From positions 17,701,001-17,765,000 of the forward strand of contig CM040088.1 of assembly GCA_022496805.1 (NCBI GenBank): DNA of 64,000 nucleotides. The letters are read 5' to 3'. Both the position numbers and the translations under genes were made by a program. This stretch comes from Pohlia nutans (lineage: Eukaryota; Streptophyta; Bryopsida; Bryales; Mniaceae). Shown here in pieces: positions 24,001 through 35,340 of the stretch. Each line of letters begins with the position of its first letter. Position 1 is the first letter of the stretch. The notes beneath the pieces were generated by a model. It saw nothing but the letters and a program-made list of their open reading frames with translations, made no database searches and was not told the origin of the DNA.

Positions 24001-24746
24001 TTAGAACCGGTCAATACATGGGTAATGCCAGAAAACAATTAATTTTCGGCATACAAAGATTCCCCTCAAAAACATGTCCCATCTGTAATTCACAAGATGC
24101 AGATACATGGCTACATGTACTTTTACTATGCAAACAACACCATATACACGCACTAAGAACCAAAAGACACAATAAAGCGGTATGGGAAGTAAGAAAATTA
24201 ATACTATCCTCAAATAAATCAAGATGCTACACTCTCATGAATGCGGGCACATTCAACAATAACCCACAAGAAAACACAGTTCCTCCATGGTTATTACCAT
24301 GTACTTGTAATCAACAAAGATGTCAATGTAATGCCAGATTCAAACCAGATATATTATGCATTAAAGGCCTCCCATACCAGAGCCCACCTCCTCTAAACCC
24401 CGATGATAACCTAACTATACAATTCATAGAATTCACATACACAAACGACAGATTCTCACCAGAAACAATTGGAAGGAAAATTGTAAAATACCAACCTCTA
24501 ATTAATAACATCATACAACTAGGTTGGAAAGTAGACCCTATCATAGTCATTACAGCTGGAGCCAGAGGAACCACACACGTCCCCTCAATGAAACAACTAG
24601 AAACAAAATTTAACATTTGTGAAACCTTCATAAAACACACATTCAAAGCAATAAATACCATTGCCATACAATATGCCGGATCTATCCTTTTACATAAAAG
24701 ACGTATAGAGAATAATCAAACAATACCAACAGACGTAGTACATTAA
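21012..24746 (+). pseudogene. retrotransposon ORF2 C-terminal part: thumb-like, RNase H, CCHC, restriction-like endonuclease
   Basis: Open for 1206 codons from the ATG at 21126 and in the same frame back to 21012. Residue numbers count from that ATG. Residues 1-190 resemble the thumb region after a LINE RT. About 526-642 contain FGSLGTAFQY and a Rossmann-like pattern that may be a decayed methyltransferase. RNase H follows: D722 (YTDGS), E769 (RAELMA), D794 (FTDC), H843 and D853 (HAKINGNEHADQL), all present. Then CCHC (C984, C987, H997, C1002), RHN (1014-1016) and a PD-(D/E)XK-like core: P1074-D1075, E1102-F-T, K1118-x-x-K-Y. Known: CCHC, RHN and PD-E in that order is the layout of the R2-type restriction-like endonuclease. 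RNase H removes RNA template. There is no internal stop, although the RT needed upstream is gone, so it is called a pseudogene. Confidence 0.8.
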
Positions 24747-25234
24747 AAGAGGGAGGGTAGTGATGAAAACCACTGCTAGCCACTCTTTTCAAACAACTAG
24801 CTCAACTTGTCTCAAGGGATAGGAAGGGCCGGTTGGTTGGTACAACTTTCCTGCCATGATAACTCACTAGCAGCACCAAGCCATGTGTATCACACCACTG
24901 CTCAACGAGCCCAATTGGTTTCGAACTCGGACCACGTAATTGTGATACAACGCCCTTCACCAACCAACCAAAGAACTCATGACTTGGTGATAAAACCTAG
25001 CACTAAACATACCTTTATACAAACTAGCACTCGACCATCATTACTTCGCTCTTTGTCTTTGTTACTGTTACTGTTACTTTGTTTTGGTTACTATAGTGTC
25101 CATCCTCGAAAGGGGAGAGTAGTATTGTTCCAATGTCCCTTTGTCTGGTGGGCATCGAGTCATTGACATTACGAACGGACAATTTATTCACGCCGGCCTT
25201 TTCTTTAGGGTTGGTGTTTCTATCTATCTATCTG
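24747..25234 (+). other. 3' UTR and tail of the retrotransposon
   Basis: About 490 bp from the stop codon to TCTATCTATCTATCT. Contains GGTTGGTTGG and its complement CCAACCAACC, about 130 bp apart, which could pair as a stem-loop recognised during reverse transcription. Homologous blocks recur at 5630-5982 (+) and 41829-41955 (-). Confidence 0.75.
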
Positions 25235-25248
25235 TTTTGCTTCAACAT
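25235..25248 (+). repeat. right target-site duplication of the retrotransposon
   Basis: TTTTGCTTCAACAT, identical to 14458-14471. Confidence 0.9.
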
Positions 25249-25364
25249 ACTCTTATTTGTTCACTCTAAATAGTTATAAGATGTGGAAGAGCTTAATGGT
25301 GCATAATTGATTGTCGCCTATTACATTTAATTAGTTCAAGCTTTGAACATAATGGTTCAATTTA

Positions 25365-25640
25365 GTATGATTAATTATGGCAATGTTAGATAAGAGTATC
25401 CATTGAATTTTTTTTTAATAAAATACCAATTTTGTGTCAAGTTAGATCAATTTTCTCATTGGTGGATGGAAGAGACAACAATGTTGTTGTTAGGGCATTG
25501 TACACTGCCCTAACAAAAAAAAATTCGCATCTTCTACTCAACAATTGATGTAAATTAACACAAAATTGGTATTTTATAAAAATTTCAATTTATGCTCTTG
25601 TCTAACACTAATATAATCAATCATACTAAGTTTCACTTTT
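25365..25640. repeat. inverted-repeat (MITE-like) element
   Basis: The arms of about 80-100 bp include AATACCAATTTTGTGT and its complement, plus TTTAGTATGATTAATTAT and its partner. At the centre, TTGTTAGGGCA and TGCCCTAACAA form a small hairpin (about 25490-25520). Non-coding. Confidence 0.6.
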
Positions 25641-26955
25641 CAAAAGTAAAATGTTGATTTTTGGTGAAAATTTTTAAGTGTTTTTGAGTGTTTGCGTGAT
25701 ACGGTTCACCACATTGAGGGAATTTTGGGTTGTGCAGTATTGTGACATTTGGTGCACATTTGTGCATATTGTGCATTTTGTTTAAAAAGCTAATTTTAAA
25801 CTAATTTAATAAATATGTAGCAATGATACGATGAAAAATGAAGTAAGCCAACTTATAAACTTAGGTTCGTATTGATTATAGAATAAAATCTTAGTTTGTC
25901 AAAATGGACTTATCTTAAATATTTTGACTATCAAAATTCCCATTCTAATAACAATTTTATCAATTTATGATCAAACTTCGAATGTAAATATAGTTCATGT
26001 GTCATTCTAAATTTGAAATTGTAAAAATAAGCCCACCTGCAAAATTTCTTTGTCAGGCACATTCAAAAAAAAATCCATCAAAACAGTTTTTTAAAATAGA
26101 GAAACAATTTGTTTAAACAACAAATAACACAATTTTTAATTTTAAACTTGATAATATTTGAAAAATATCGGAACATATTTTTTTCACATATTTGAACCTT
26201 AGAAAAAATTATAGCTCAATATTCCATCCACAACTCTCTTTTCTCCTTTTCTTTTAGAATTATTGAGTGCACTTTTGCACTACAACAAAGCACTATTTTT
26301 TACATAAACATTAATTTAAATTACATATGTGTTATTTTTAACCTCTTTTTGGCATTCGTAGAGGATATCACTTTAGTTAAAGCAGTCCAATTTTTTTTGA
26401 TAACTTCTACTACCAATTTTTATTTATGAATTCTAAAAGTTTAAAACAATTGCAAAATTGTGCATTGCGACACAAAAGTTGGTGAACCTTACCATGCAAA
26501 CACCCTTTTGGTGTTGACCTTATAATTTAACTTTAAAATGATATATGATGATTTTAAAGTTCCAATTGGATATGCTCGTCAAAAACATAAAAATAAACAA
26601 CTTTCTAACGAGAAGAAAATTCAAAAAGTTACAGAGTTCCATATGAACGCAATTGCATATTGATTGTTGCCTATTACATTTGACTACTCCTACACACAAA
26701 AGTGATTTAATGATCACTAAACTTAACCTCACTTCTTGTCTTCTAGTGTCTTCCACCCGCCCGATTTTCACATGGAAGCCTACTCTCAATTGGGTAGAGA
26801 ATAGGTGAATTTATTGATCTAGTGATTAGTTCATTAAAATATTGTTGATATTTCTAAGCTCACATGATATTTGCTATGGTTATATCAATGAGTCATTACC
26901 GGTAATGGTTGATGACTCACTGATTATGAGTCATCTATACTCCTTTTGTCCCACA
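25641..26955. other. intergenic, no gene recognised
   Basis: AT-rich sequence with no supported coding or repeated structure. Confidence 0.5.
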
Positions 26956-27531
26956 TTAACCCCTAAACGTTCTCACCCTTTTCGGATTTGGCACTTTTCC
27001 AAAGATGCATTATAAAATCCAACTAAGAGGGATATTTTCAAGTTGATGAATGAATAAAAGTTGTACATTATGCATTTTAGATTCTATCCATACGGTTAGA
27101 TTTGCGATTACTATCACCAATATTTGTGTATTCAATTTCAAACTTAAAATTTAACACTCTTTTGTATTATGATTATGAATAAGATATTGACAATCTAATG
27201 ATGAAATTTGTTGTGATGGGTTGAAATGTAATACTCTAAATGTAGTGATTTTTGGAGATTTTTTGGTTGCTTAATTTTAGTAGTTGACTTTTTCAAGAGC
27301 ACTTTTACACTAAAAACTTCGAAATTTTGGGTGGAACACTACAACATGAAATGAGGCATAAAAATTTCACAAATCATCCCCTTTCTAATCGGATCACACA
27401 TGCACGGAGCTAACTTCCCATAAAAGTTTCAATAAAAAATCCACACTGCAAAAAGTGCATGATGGATGAGAAAACGGACTTCAACTCCGTACATCATGCA
27501 AAAAATGCATGGTTGGGCGGTTAGGGGTTAA
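26956..27531 (+). mobile_element. piggyBac-like MITE
   Basis: TTAA-CCCCTAAACG at the left and GGGCGGTTAGGGG-TTAA at the right, 576 bp including both TTAA. Clearly related, in opposite orientation, to 28077-28653, and to 13056-13643. Confidence 0.8.
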
Positions 27532-28076
27532 GTTTCCTCAACGCCTTGTGAAACTGTCCCACGTTAAACATCATGTTTGCTCAAACTACTAGATGTTTTC
27601 ACGGTAGGACGGCCAAAATATGTAGTTACAAGTTGGATTTGTGTTTTCTTTTTTTCATTCCGTAAATTCTAGTGGTCATAAAAATGTAAATAAAAATAAT
27701 TCTCGAAATATGAATTATAAAAATATGGAATTCTTTTGGTAGGAATTCTTTTGAAACAATTATTAATAGCATTTGGATTCAAATGTGTAAAAAGGTGCAT
27801 TGTTACGCTTTAGATGTGTAAAGAGGTTCAAAAGATTCTAGGAATATTCTAAAGATTCTAAAAGAGTCCATTTAACATGTATTTAAACATTTTTGTAATT
27901 ATTGGATATAAACCCAAGGATATAAATAAGGACACAGTAATGGCAAGTGCTTTATATATTGTACGTTTCCCTTTCGTGCAAAATTTTTGCCCTACCTTGA
28001 AAACACCCTACTACTACTGGCTCATGGTCCACACCATTAAATTAGTTACGTCATCTATTTTCAGGGTGGAGGAAGC
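27532..28076. other. spacer between two inverted MITE copies
   Basis: No gene seen. It separates two near-identical MITEs in opposite orientation, which together form a 1.7-kb inverted repeat. Confidence 0.4.
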
Positions 28077-28653
28077 TTAACCCCTAACTGCCTAAGCGTC
28101 CATTTTTTGGACGATGTACAGATTTCATCCATAATTTCTCATCCGCCATGCACATTTAGCAGTGTGGAATTTTTACTGTAGATTCTATGGGAAGTTAGCT
28201 TCATACATATGTGATCCGATTAGAAAGGGGATGATTTATGAAATTTTTATGCCTCATTTCATGTTGTAGTGATTCACCCAAAATAATGAAGATTTCAGTG
28301 TAAAAGTGTTCTAAAAAAAGTCAACTCATATAATTAAGCAACCAAAAAATCTCCAAAAATCACTACACTTAGAGTATTACATTTCAACCAATCACAAAAA
28401 ATTTCATCCGTAGATTGTCAATATCTTATTCGTAATTGAATTACAAAATAATTTTGAATTTCACGTTTCAAATTTTATACAAAATTATTGGTAATAGCAA
28501 TCATAGATCTAACCGTATGGATAGAATCTAAAATTCATAATGTACAACTTTTATTCATATATCAAGTTCAAAATATCCCTCTAAGTTGCATTTTATAATG
28601 CATCTTTGCAAAACTGCCGAATTTGGAGAGGGCTCTAGGCATTTAGGGGTTAA
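28077..28653 (-). mobile_element. piggyBac-like MITE (inverted copy)
   Basis: TTAA-CCCCTAACTGCC at the left and GGCATTTAGGGG-TTAA at the right. The interior is the reverse complement of 26956-27531, for example CATAATGTACAACTTTTATT. Confidence 0.8.
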
Positions 28654-28971
28654 ATATGGGACAGACAAGTACTTGTCAAAGTTGACCATGGTAATCCTTG
28701 ATTTGACACTTCCCATATGTCAAGTTTTGAACTCATATACATTACATTGGTTACCAAAGGTGTGATATAAAAGAGTTCACAGCTGCCACATCTGCCACAT
28801 TTTTATGCATCATGGATCGTCACAAACTGGCGCAAGAGATCACCGACCGCCATCCTATTCTACTTTGCTGCTCATCAAAAATAATCAGGTGTCCTCTCAT
28901 TGCCTCTGCTGTAATCACACCCCATGCCAAGACTTTCCAATTGAAATGAGCCTCCACACAAATGTACAGTC

Positions 28972-29858
28972 ACCTATAGAAAGTAAGGTAACCCCACAAT
29001 CCTCCATTCTCTAAAACACTTATCAAACTCACTACAATGATTTTCCAATCACCAAATTTTTCCCATAATACAACTTGTGTATGATGCAATTTTGTGTCAA
29101 ATTTGGTGCAAGGAAGATGACCAGAAGTTGCAATAATGTCAATTTATCAACTTTTTGTCTAATGTGAAAAGAAGTGCATATCAATTACACAAAAGCTTCC
29201 AAGGATCCAAGTTTTTTATAGAAGGTAGAAGTTGCAGTAAGGAACAATATGGTGTTATAAAAAAGAATGGTATTCCTAGGTATTTTTAAATTAAATGGTG
29301 TCTACGTGCAATTCAAAATAAAAAAATTAAGGCCAAATTTTAGTTTAATTATATAATAAAGTAATTAGCCTACTTTTGTCACTTTTTTTGTGAGACCGTA
29401 TTGTCATAGTCAGGAACAATATAATGTCATTAAAAAGTGACAAAAATAGATAAATTACTTTATTATATAATTAAACTAAAATTTGGCTTTACATTTAAAA
29501 TTTTGAATTGCATGCGGACACCATTTAATTTTAAAATACCTAGGAATACCATTCTTTTTTATAACACCATATTGCTCCTTACTGTGGCTTCTACCTTTTA
29601 TGAAAAATTTGGATCCTTGGAAGCTTTTGTGTAATTGATATGCATTTTTTTTCACATCAGAGATAAAAGCTGGTAAATTGACATTAATGCAATTTCCATT
29701 CACCTTCCATGTACCAAATTTGGCACAAAAGTGAGTCATGCACAAGCTATATTGTGGGAAATTTTTGGTAAACGACAAACCATTGTAATGAGTTTGGGAA
29801 GCGTTTTAGTGAATGGTGGATTGTGGGGTTACCTTACTTTCTATAGGTGATTGTACAT
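28972..29858. mobile_element. 887-bp fold-back element
   Basis: Two arms of about 430 bp in inverted orientation around a short spacer near 29400. The termini are ATGTACAGTCACCTATAG and its near-complement CTATAGGTGATTGTACAT. The arms share GTTACCTTACTTTCTATAGG, CTTCCAAGGATCC and TACCTAGGAATACC. A half-copy lies at about 56630-56810. No clear target duplication. Superfamily unassigned. Confidence 0.75.
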
Positions 29859-29900
29859 CAATCAATCTTTGTATCAGATACAGTAATCTCACAATGTGTA

Positions 29901-30474
29901 TTAACCCCTAAAGGATCAAGTGTCCTAACTAGGACATTTCAATGTTCGGGTAGGTTCCCACGGTGTCAATTTTTATTTATAGTTTTTGAAATAAATTATG
30001 TGAATTCGGTATATCAATACAAAAATGGGGATCTATTTTATTTATTTTTATTCCATCTTTTTAAGTGGAAGTTATGGAGCAAAAGGGGTTTTTTTGGGGG
30101 AAAATGGGTAGTGCGGGCAGGGCTCAAAATAAACCTAAGAAATTATTATTTTTCAACTCTAACCCTAGGATCTTGTTTTAGATTACCATGAGAGTGCATG
30201 GTAAATTTTTTTATAGAATTTGACTGCACAAATTGCAAGATTGTAGCGTTTGAAATGAAAAGATGAAATTACAGTCTTTTTTGATATTTTTTGACCGTCT
30301 TCGAAGACATGGGAAAAATTGTTAAATTGATCAAAAAAAATTCTTTAATGTTATTTAAATGTTTAATTTGGTATTTTCTATCAAGAGCAAAAAAAAAATT
30401 CACAAGAAAATGAATAGAAAGAGGTGAAAATGATGCTAAAAAACAAGAAAAACACGCGGTCTTTTAGGGGTTAA
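29901..30474. mobile_element. piggyBac-like MITE
   Basis: TTAA-CCCCTAAAGGATCA at the left and GGTCTTTTAGGGG-TTAA at the right. A subterminal palindrome, GTCCTAACTAGGAC, lies near the left end. Confidence 0.75.
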
Positions 30475-30539
30475 TGAAACTTATAACCCATGAACTTTAC
30501 TAGAAGACGATAGACAAGATAAAACTGGTTTTTTGGTTT

Positions 30540-30760
30540 CAAAGGCAGCAAAAACGAGTTTTTTCTTTAGTTCTTTAGACCAATAAGGTTGCACCGTGCT
30601 GTCAAGGAGATTTGATCCTCTCACCTCTTCGATGCAGGAGAAACTTCCCCAAACCTCTCTTAAGTTCCCATGGAAGAATCTTGTGGCTTCCCCAACCCGG
30701 CTTCAAACTCACCGAAAGTAAGGAGATTGATCGCTTGTATTAGGAGTGGTCATCAAAATC
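30540..30760 (-). repeat. SINE-like repeat
   Basis: Shares ordered blocks with 32565-32830 (+) and 45330-45580 (-). On its own strand it carries GTGGCTTGGGAG-like and GGTTCAAATC-like sequences at a spacing suiting RNA polymerase III A and B boxes. This copy is diverged. Confidence 0.4.
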
Positions 30761-30882
30761 TATTTGTAGTGAAAAACTATGGCTAGAAGACAAGGTATGA
30801 TTTGTTTATTTTGTGGATAACTCAAATATGTGCAAGTGAAGCCTACACTAAAACATGATTAATTTATTTTATTTAACCGCTA

Positions 30883-31117
30883 AAGGGTCCCAGGTATTTT
30901 TGTTTCAAAAACTCACCAAAATTGTCATTTCTAATGCATTGAGACAATTTAATTTTGAAACATGTTTTTTTTTATATCTAACCATAAATCTTGTACAAAA
31001 ATAGTAAAGAAAAATGAGGTAAAAATTCAGCAACTTCAACCACACAGATTGTGAGTTATTAGCATTAGAGGTACAAAACAATTGTGCTTAAGGTGGCATA
31101 AATGTTGCTTCCAAACA

Positions 31118-31169
<52 letters not shown>

Positions 31170-31966
31170 CCATGACTCACAAAAATAGTTAAACACCATA
31201 TGAATTGCTCTCATAAATTGAGAAATTGGAATCATGAAGCAAATTTGAACGTGTTGTACAAAAAGAATTTTATGCTCATGTTTAATTTCATTTTGAACGG
31301 AATATGTTTAGCCTATTATTATTTAGAGCAATTTCTATGTAAAACTAAACTTTTGTGAAAAGTCAAAATTTCTCATTTTCTTTGATAAGAAGAATGTATA
31401 TCTTGACTAGAATCACACATTACAAGCTTCATGAATGTTGAATTTTTATTGGTTAAAATCATACTAAATGACATTTGACCTCAAAATTTTGACTTTTAAA
31501 AAAATCTCTCTTAAAACTGCAACAAAATGTTATTTTAATTTACATAGTTATTTTATGTTATTTTGAATATATTTTGATTCTTTTGCAATTTATGGAGTGA
31601 AAAGTAAAAAAGTCAAAATGTTGAGGTTGAATTTCATTCAATATGCTTTTAACCAATAAAAATCCAAAATTCCTAAAACTTTTAATTTATGATTCTAGTC
31701 AAGATGTACATTCTTCCTATTAAGGAAAATGAGACATTCTAACTTTTCACAAAAAGTTTATTTTTGCATAGAGAACTCATTCAGATAATAATAAATTTAA
31801 ATATATTCCACTCTTTTAAAAATGAAATTAAACATGAGAGTAGAATCCCTTTTGCATAACATGTCCAAATTCTTCTTCATGAATCCAAATTTTCAATTCA
31901 TGAGAGCAATTCAATTCGTGTCCAACTACTTTTGTGAGAGACAATATATATATTTTGTGGGATTAC

Positions 31967-32021
<55 letters not shown>

Positions 32022-32149
32022 ATCCCACAAATTTGTTTATTTTTCAGTGTTAAAAAAAAATTCAAAAAATTACACTAAAATTTGACATAATAGGTACCTA
32101 CCCAAACTCCCAATCGTCTCTTACATGGTAAGTGATCTTTAGGAGTTAT
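30883..32149. mobile_element. degenerate piggyBac-like element with an internal fold-back
   Basis: Left end TTAACCGCTAAAGGGTCC. The right end is a decayed TTTAGGAGTTATATTTAA. Just inside the right end is a block (ACACTAAAATTTGACAT and TAGGTACCTACCCAAAC) that recurs beside a piggyBac-like right end near 40330. The borders are uncertain. Confidence 0.45.
31115..32030. repeat. fold-back with (TA)n ends
   Basis: The arms of about 390 bp begin at (TA)n microsatellites at 31119-31165 and 31972-32018. Matching inverted blocks include CATGAGAGCAATTC/GAATTGCTCTCAT, TTGACTAGAATCA/TGATTCTAGTCAA and AACATGAGAGTAGA against its partner near 31275. Long AT runs next to cruciform-forming DNA. Confidence 0.6.
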
Positions 32150-32564
32150 ATTTAAAATTCAAAATATTTATATAAAAACCATTGGGATGGTATTTTAATC
32201 CTATGTTGGTTTTTTCAGTATGGTGTTGAACAAAGGTCTACATTAAAGTAGTTGAAACTATTATAAGTGGAGTACATCTCTGCCAAATACTTAATTTTCA
32301 TCAAAAATAAGATCATCAATTGGAATATTTAGGATATTTTGTAACATGTTTTTCCACCATATGAAAAAATCTTTTGAAAAAAGTAAATCCAATTTTTATT
32401 TTTTTTATGGTTGGAAATATTTTATGTCAATCTTGCTTTTTACCTACAGTAAATACTTTGGCTACAAGTTGCTCTCTAGAATCACTCATAAGAAATTGAA
32501 GATGTGTTGCAGTTATTTGTAAAGTCTTCACAAAGTAGCATGTTTGGTGCATCGAGTTTTCACT

Positions 32565-32830
32565 CCTGTAATAGAATTCACTGCCACCACCAATCAACAG
32601 CTTGTTTTGGGATGTAGGGGCACTTGTGAGGGCACTTGGAGATTCCACCATGGAATCTCAAACGTGGCTTGGGAGATCTTCTCTAACATTGGGAAGGTGC
32701 AAGGTTCAAATCTCTCTGACTATGCAAAGCGTGGTGATTGGTCTGAAAAAACGAAGACAAAACTTGTTTTTGTCGCCTTTGAACCTAAAAAAGTAGTTAC
32801 GCCTTCTCTTTCTTCTTTGAGTAAATTTTT
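32565..32830 (+). repeat. SINE-like repeat, best copy
   Basis: Contains GTGGCTTGGGAG (A-box-like) and GTGCAAGGTTCAAATCTC (B-box-like) about 35 bp apart, preceded by GATTCCACCATGGAATC. Homologous copies lie at 30540-30760 and 45330-45580 on the other strand. The open frames over it are chance. Confidence 0.45.
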
Positions 32831-33470
32831 GCTAAACTTTACGGATAACTCTATTGTCATCATATTATCAAATAAGACACTTGTACCTCCAAGAAATCCA
32901 TACTCGGAATTTACATCTGTTTTCATATTAAAACATGTTCTTTGATAGTCGACGGAGTCCTACAGTAGCATATTTGAGTTAATTAATTGATTATATATGA
33001 AGTACAAGATTGGCACATTTGTGTTAAATATTTAATTATTTTCAAAATTTAAGGTTCTGTAGATGGAATATTTACAAACATTTTCTTATAATTCTCTTTT
33101 TCACTATACCAAAAGAAAGTATTTCTTGAATTTTTTTGGTCTATCATGCCTTTCATCCTAGAGTAGTTTTTATTAAATTTGATTCTTTAAAAAAAGAATT
33201 AAATTTTTTAGACAACATGGACGGATTGATCATAGAAAGTCATAATGAGTAAGATGCAATTTATAAGGGAACTTCTCCATAATTCAAAGGGAGGTTTCTT
33301 TATAATCACCTGCTTGTACCTACTTGTGAGATGTTTATATCACTATTAAAAATATTGAATTCACAACTTTTTAATAATTTTGGTGAAATGAACGGGAACA
33401 CAAATAGAATGGGTGTGTAAAAAATATATATATTGTAGGAAAAAAATGTAGGACTTAATGCAATGCTCCA

Positions 33471-34387
33471 TTAACCCCTAAAATTCTGAGCGACCATATT
33501 CTGGTCGTTCCACTTTTTGGGCAGCCTCTAGGGACCTCATACTTTTAAAAATTTCAATGAAAATTTCAGTGTAGCTTCCAAAAACTACACTCTACATGTC
33601 GCACTTCGTTTCATGTCATTCCGATAAGTATTGCAAAAGTTATAAGCATTTGAAGTTTTTGAAGCGAGATCGGGCAGCAAGATTTTTTTTTTTTTTTACT
33701 CTTTTTCAAAATTTCTTTTTTGATTCATGATTGGTTGATCTTTATCTACAAATGAAGCTTTAAATCTACCCATTTTGAGCAATGGGATAAAAGTTATGAG
33801 GAGATCTGTTTTTTGGGCAGTTTGGACAAAAAAAACTTTGAAGCTCATTTCTAAACTCAATTTTCAATATTTTTTAATGAAATAAAAGGCACTAGGTGAA
33901 GATTTCCAAGTACAACATTCTCACCGTTAAGATTGACATTTTACAATTCCATGTCAAACTTATTAATGATTTTCTTTTTCCTTTCACTTTGTACCCACTT
34001 CTAGTAATTGTTTTATGAAAAAATTAATATGAGCTTTATTCTTACAAGATTTTATATTTGAAGACTTAACTCAATTGTTAACATGGCCTTGCCATTCAAT
34101 GAATTTCTAACCCATTCAAAAAAAAGATATTAATTTCTAAAGTTCAAATTTGTCACCGGATTGAACCCCAAAAAATCTTCTTTTGCAACTTTGATCCTTA
34201 TAATCTAAGAATCTAATGGTCATTTTGCTCTCAAATTTTGTGCTCACATGAAAATTCAAGTTGGGTATTAGATCTTACGGTTAAATGATGAAAAAACTAA
34301 AAAACATATGATTTCTTCTGCAACTTCCAAATGCTGCGTTTTTCATGGTTTTTTGTGAGAATACAGTCAAAGAATTTTAGGGGTTAA
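33471..34387. mobile_element. piggyBac-like MITE, long form
   Basis: TTAA-CCCCTAAAATTCTGAG at the left and AGAATTTTAGGGG-TTAA at the right, 917 bp. Subterminal palindrome GACCATATTCTGGTC. Confidence 0.75.
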
Positions 34388-34763
34388 GTAGGATGTTCCT
34401 ACAACCACTCTCTACAATCTCTTTATACTCATTTTTTAGTAGTGGAAAATCTCTATGATTAACCTATTTAATTGCCACCCTCCATTACATACCTCTCTAT
34501 GATGGATGTCTTTTTTATATGCCCAATTTTTTTTCATGAGTTTGAAGATCACCAAACTCTTACACACCTTATAATGATAGACCACCAAGATTTTTCATAC
34601 CTTTTAACTATTTGGAGTGAATAAATAAGAGTATATTAAAGCAAAATTCATGGTAAATTCTTTAAACTTAAGGGGACTTTTTGGATAACTCTACTTTATT
34701 GCATTTCTGTAGTGAAGGATATGAAAATACTAAGCTAATGATTCCATGCAACAATGAATAATA

Positions 34764-35010
34764 CTCCCTCTGTTTTATAATAAGAGTCCACCTTTTTTGG
34801 CACTTTTTTTTCCTAGTTTTTATCCTATGTTATATATTTCAAAACGCGAGCCATGTCCACTTCAAAAAGGGCAGACAATGAGAGTGACACAAAAACTACA
34901 TACTACTATTAAAGATAGATAGTGCATATTTTGAGTATTGAGATGATTTTTTTTTGGCAAAAGAAACATCAAGTTGAAAAATGTGGACTCTTATTATGAA
35001 ACAGAGGGAG
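34764..35010. mobile_element. Stowaway-type (Tc1/mariner) MITE
   Basis: CTCCCTCTGTTTTATAATAA and its complement at the two ends, flanked by TA at 34762-34763 and 35011-35012. CTCCCTCYGT termini with a TA duplication define the Stowaway group. Confidence 0.9.
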
Positions 35011-35340
35011 TATAATTAAGCTCTTGTAAATATCCATTCCTTTTAGCACAATAGCACTACTGCAATCACCTGTTGAAACAACATTTAAAAATCAACATTA
35101 AGATGGTGTTTCAAGCAACTTATAGTACTCAGTCATCAAGAAGCAAAGCCCAAATCCTTAGGATTTTATTTTATTATTTTATTTTTTAAATCAATTTTGT
35201 CTGGTGAAAAAGAGAATCTTGAAAAATATTCACAAATTTTCCATTTATTGAATTTTTTTTCCAAAAAGATTAATTATTCGACATGAGATGCCGACCTTTA
35301 CGGTCAGGTACGGTAATAACACATTTAGCCACATACGCAC

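Larger units (their letters stand above)
14472..25234 (+). mobile_element. full-length, RT-deleted, dual-endonuclease non-LTR retrotransposon (Dualen/RandI-like)
   Basis: Single insertion flanked by a perfect 14-bp duplication and ending in a TCTATCTATCTATCT tail instead of poly-A. Order: GC-richer 5' leader; ORF1 (16083-17831); a 1.3-kb gap; a 2A peptide (19501-19548); an AP-type endonuclease (to about 20940); a deletion scar; then a long frame (to 24746) with thumb-like segment, RNase H, CCHC knuckle, RHN motif and a restriction-like endonuclease; then a 3' UTR. The reverse-transcriptase core is absent. Known: Dualen/RandI elements of Chlamydomonas carry both endonuclease types; most other elements have only one. 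Lesions: one frameshift (about 20823-20838), one stop (21009-21011) and the RT loss. The coding strand from about 18.2 kb on is strikingly A-rich and G-poor, while the ORF1 half is balanced. Related 3' ends occur at 5630 and 41829. Confidence 0.85.

Noticed and set aside
31119..31165. (TA)n and (AT)n runs as origins or regulatory sites
   Set aside because: Simple microsatellites; nothing else supports a function.
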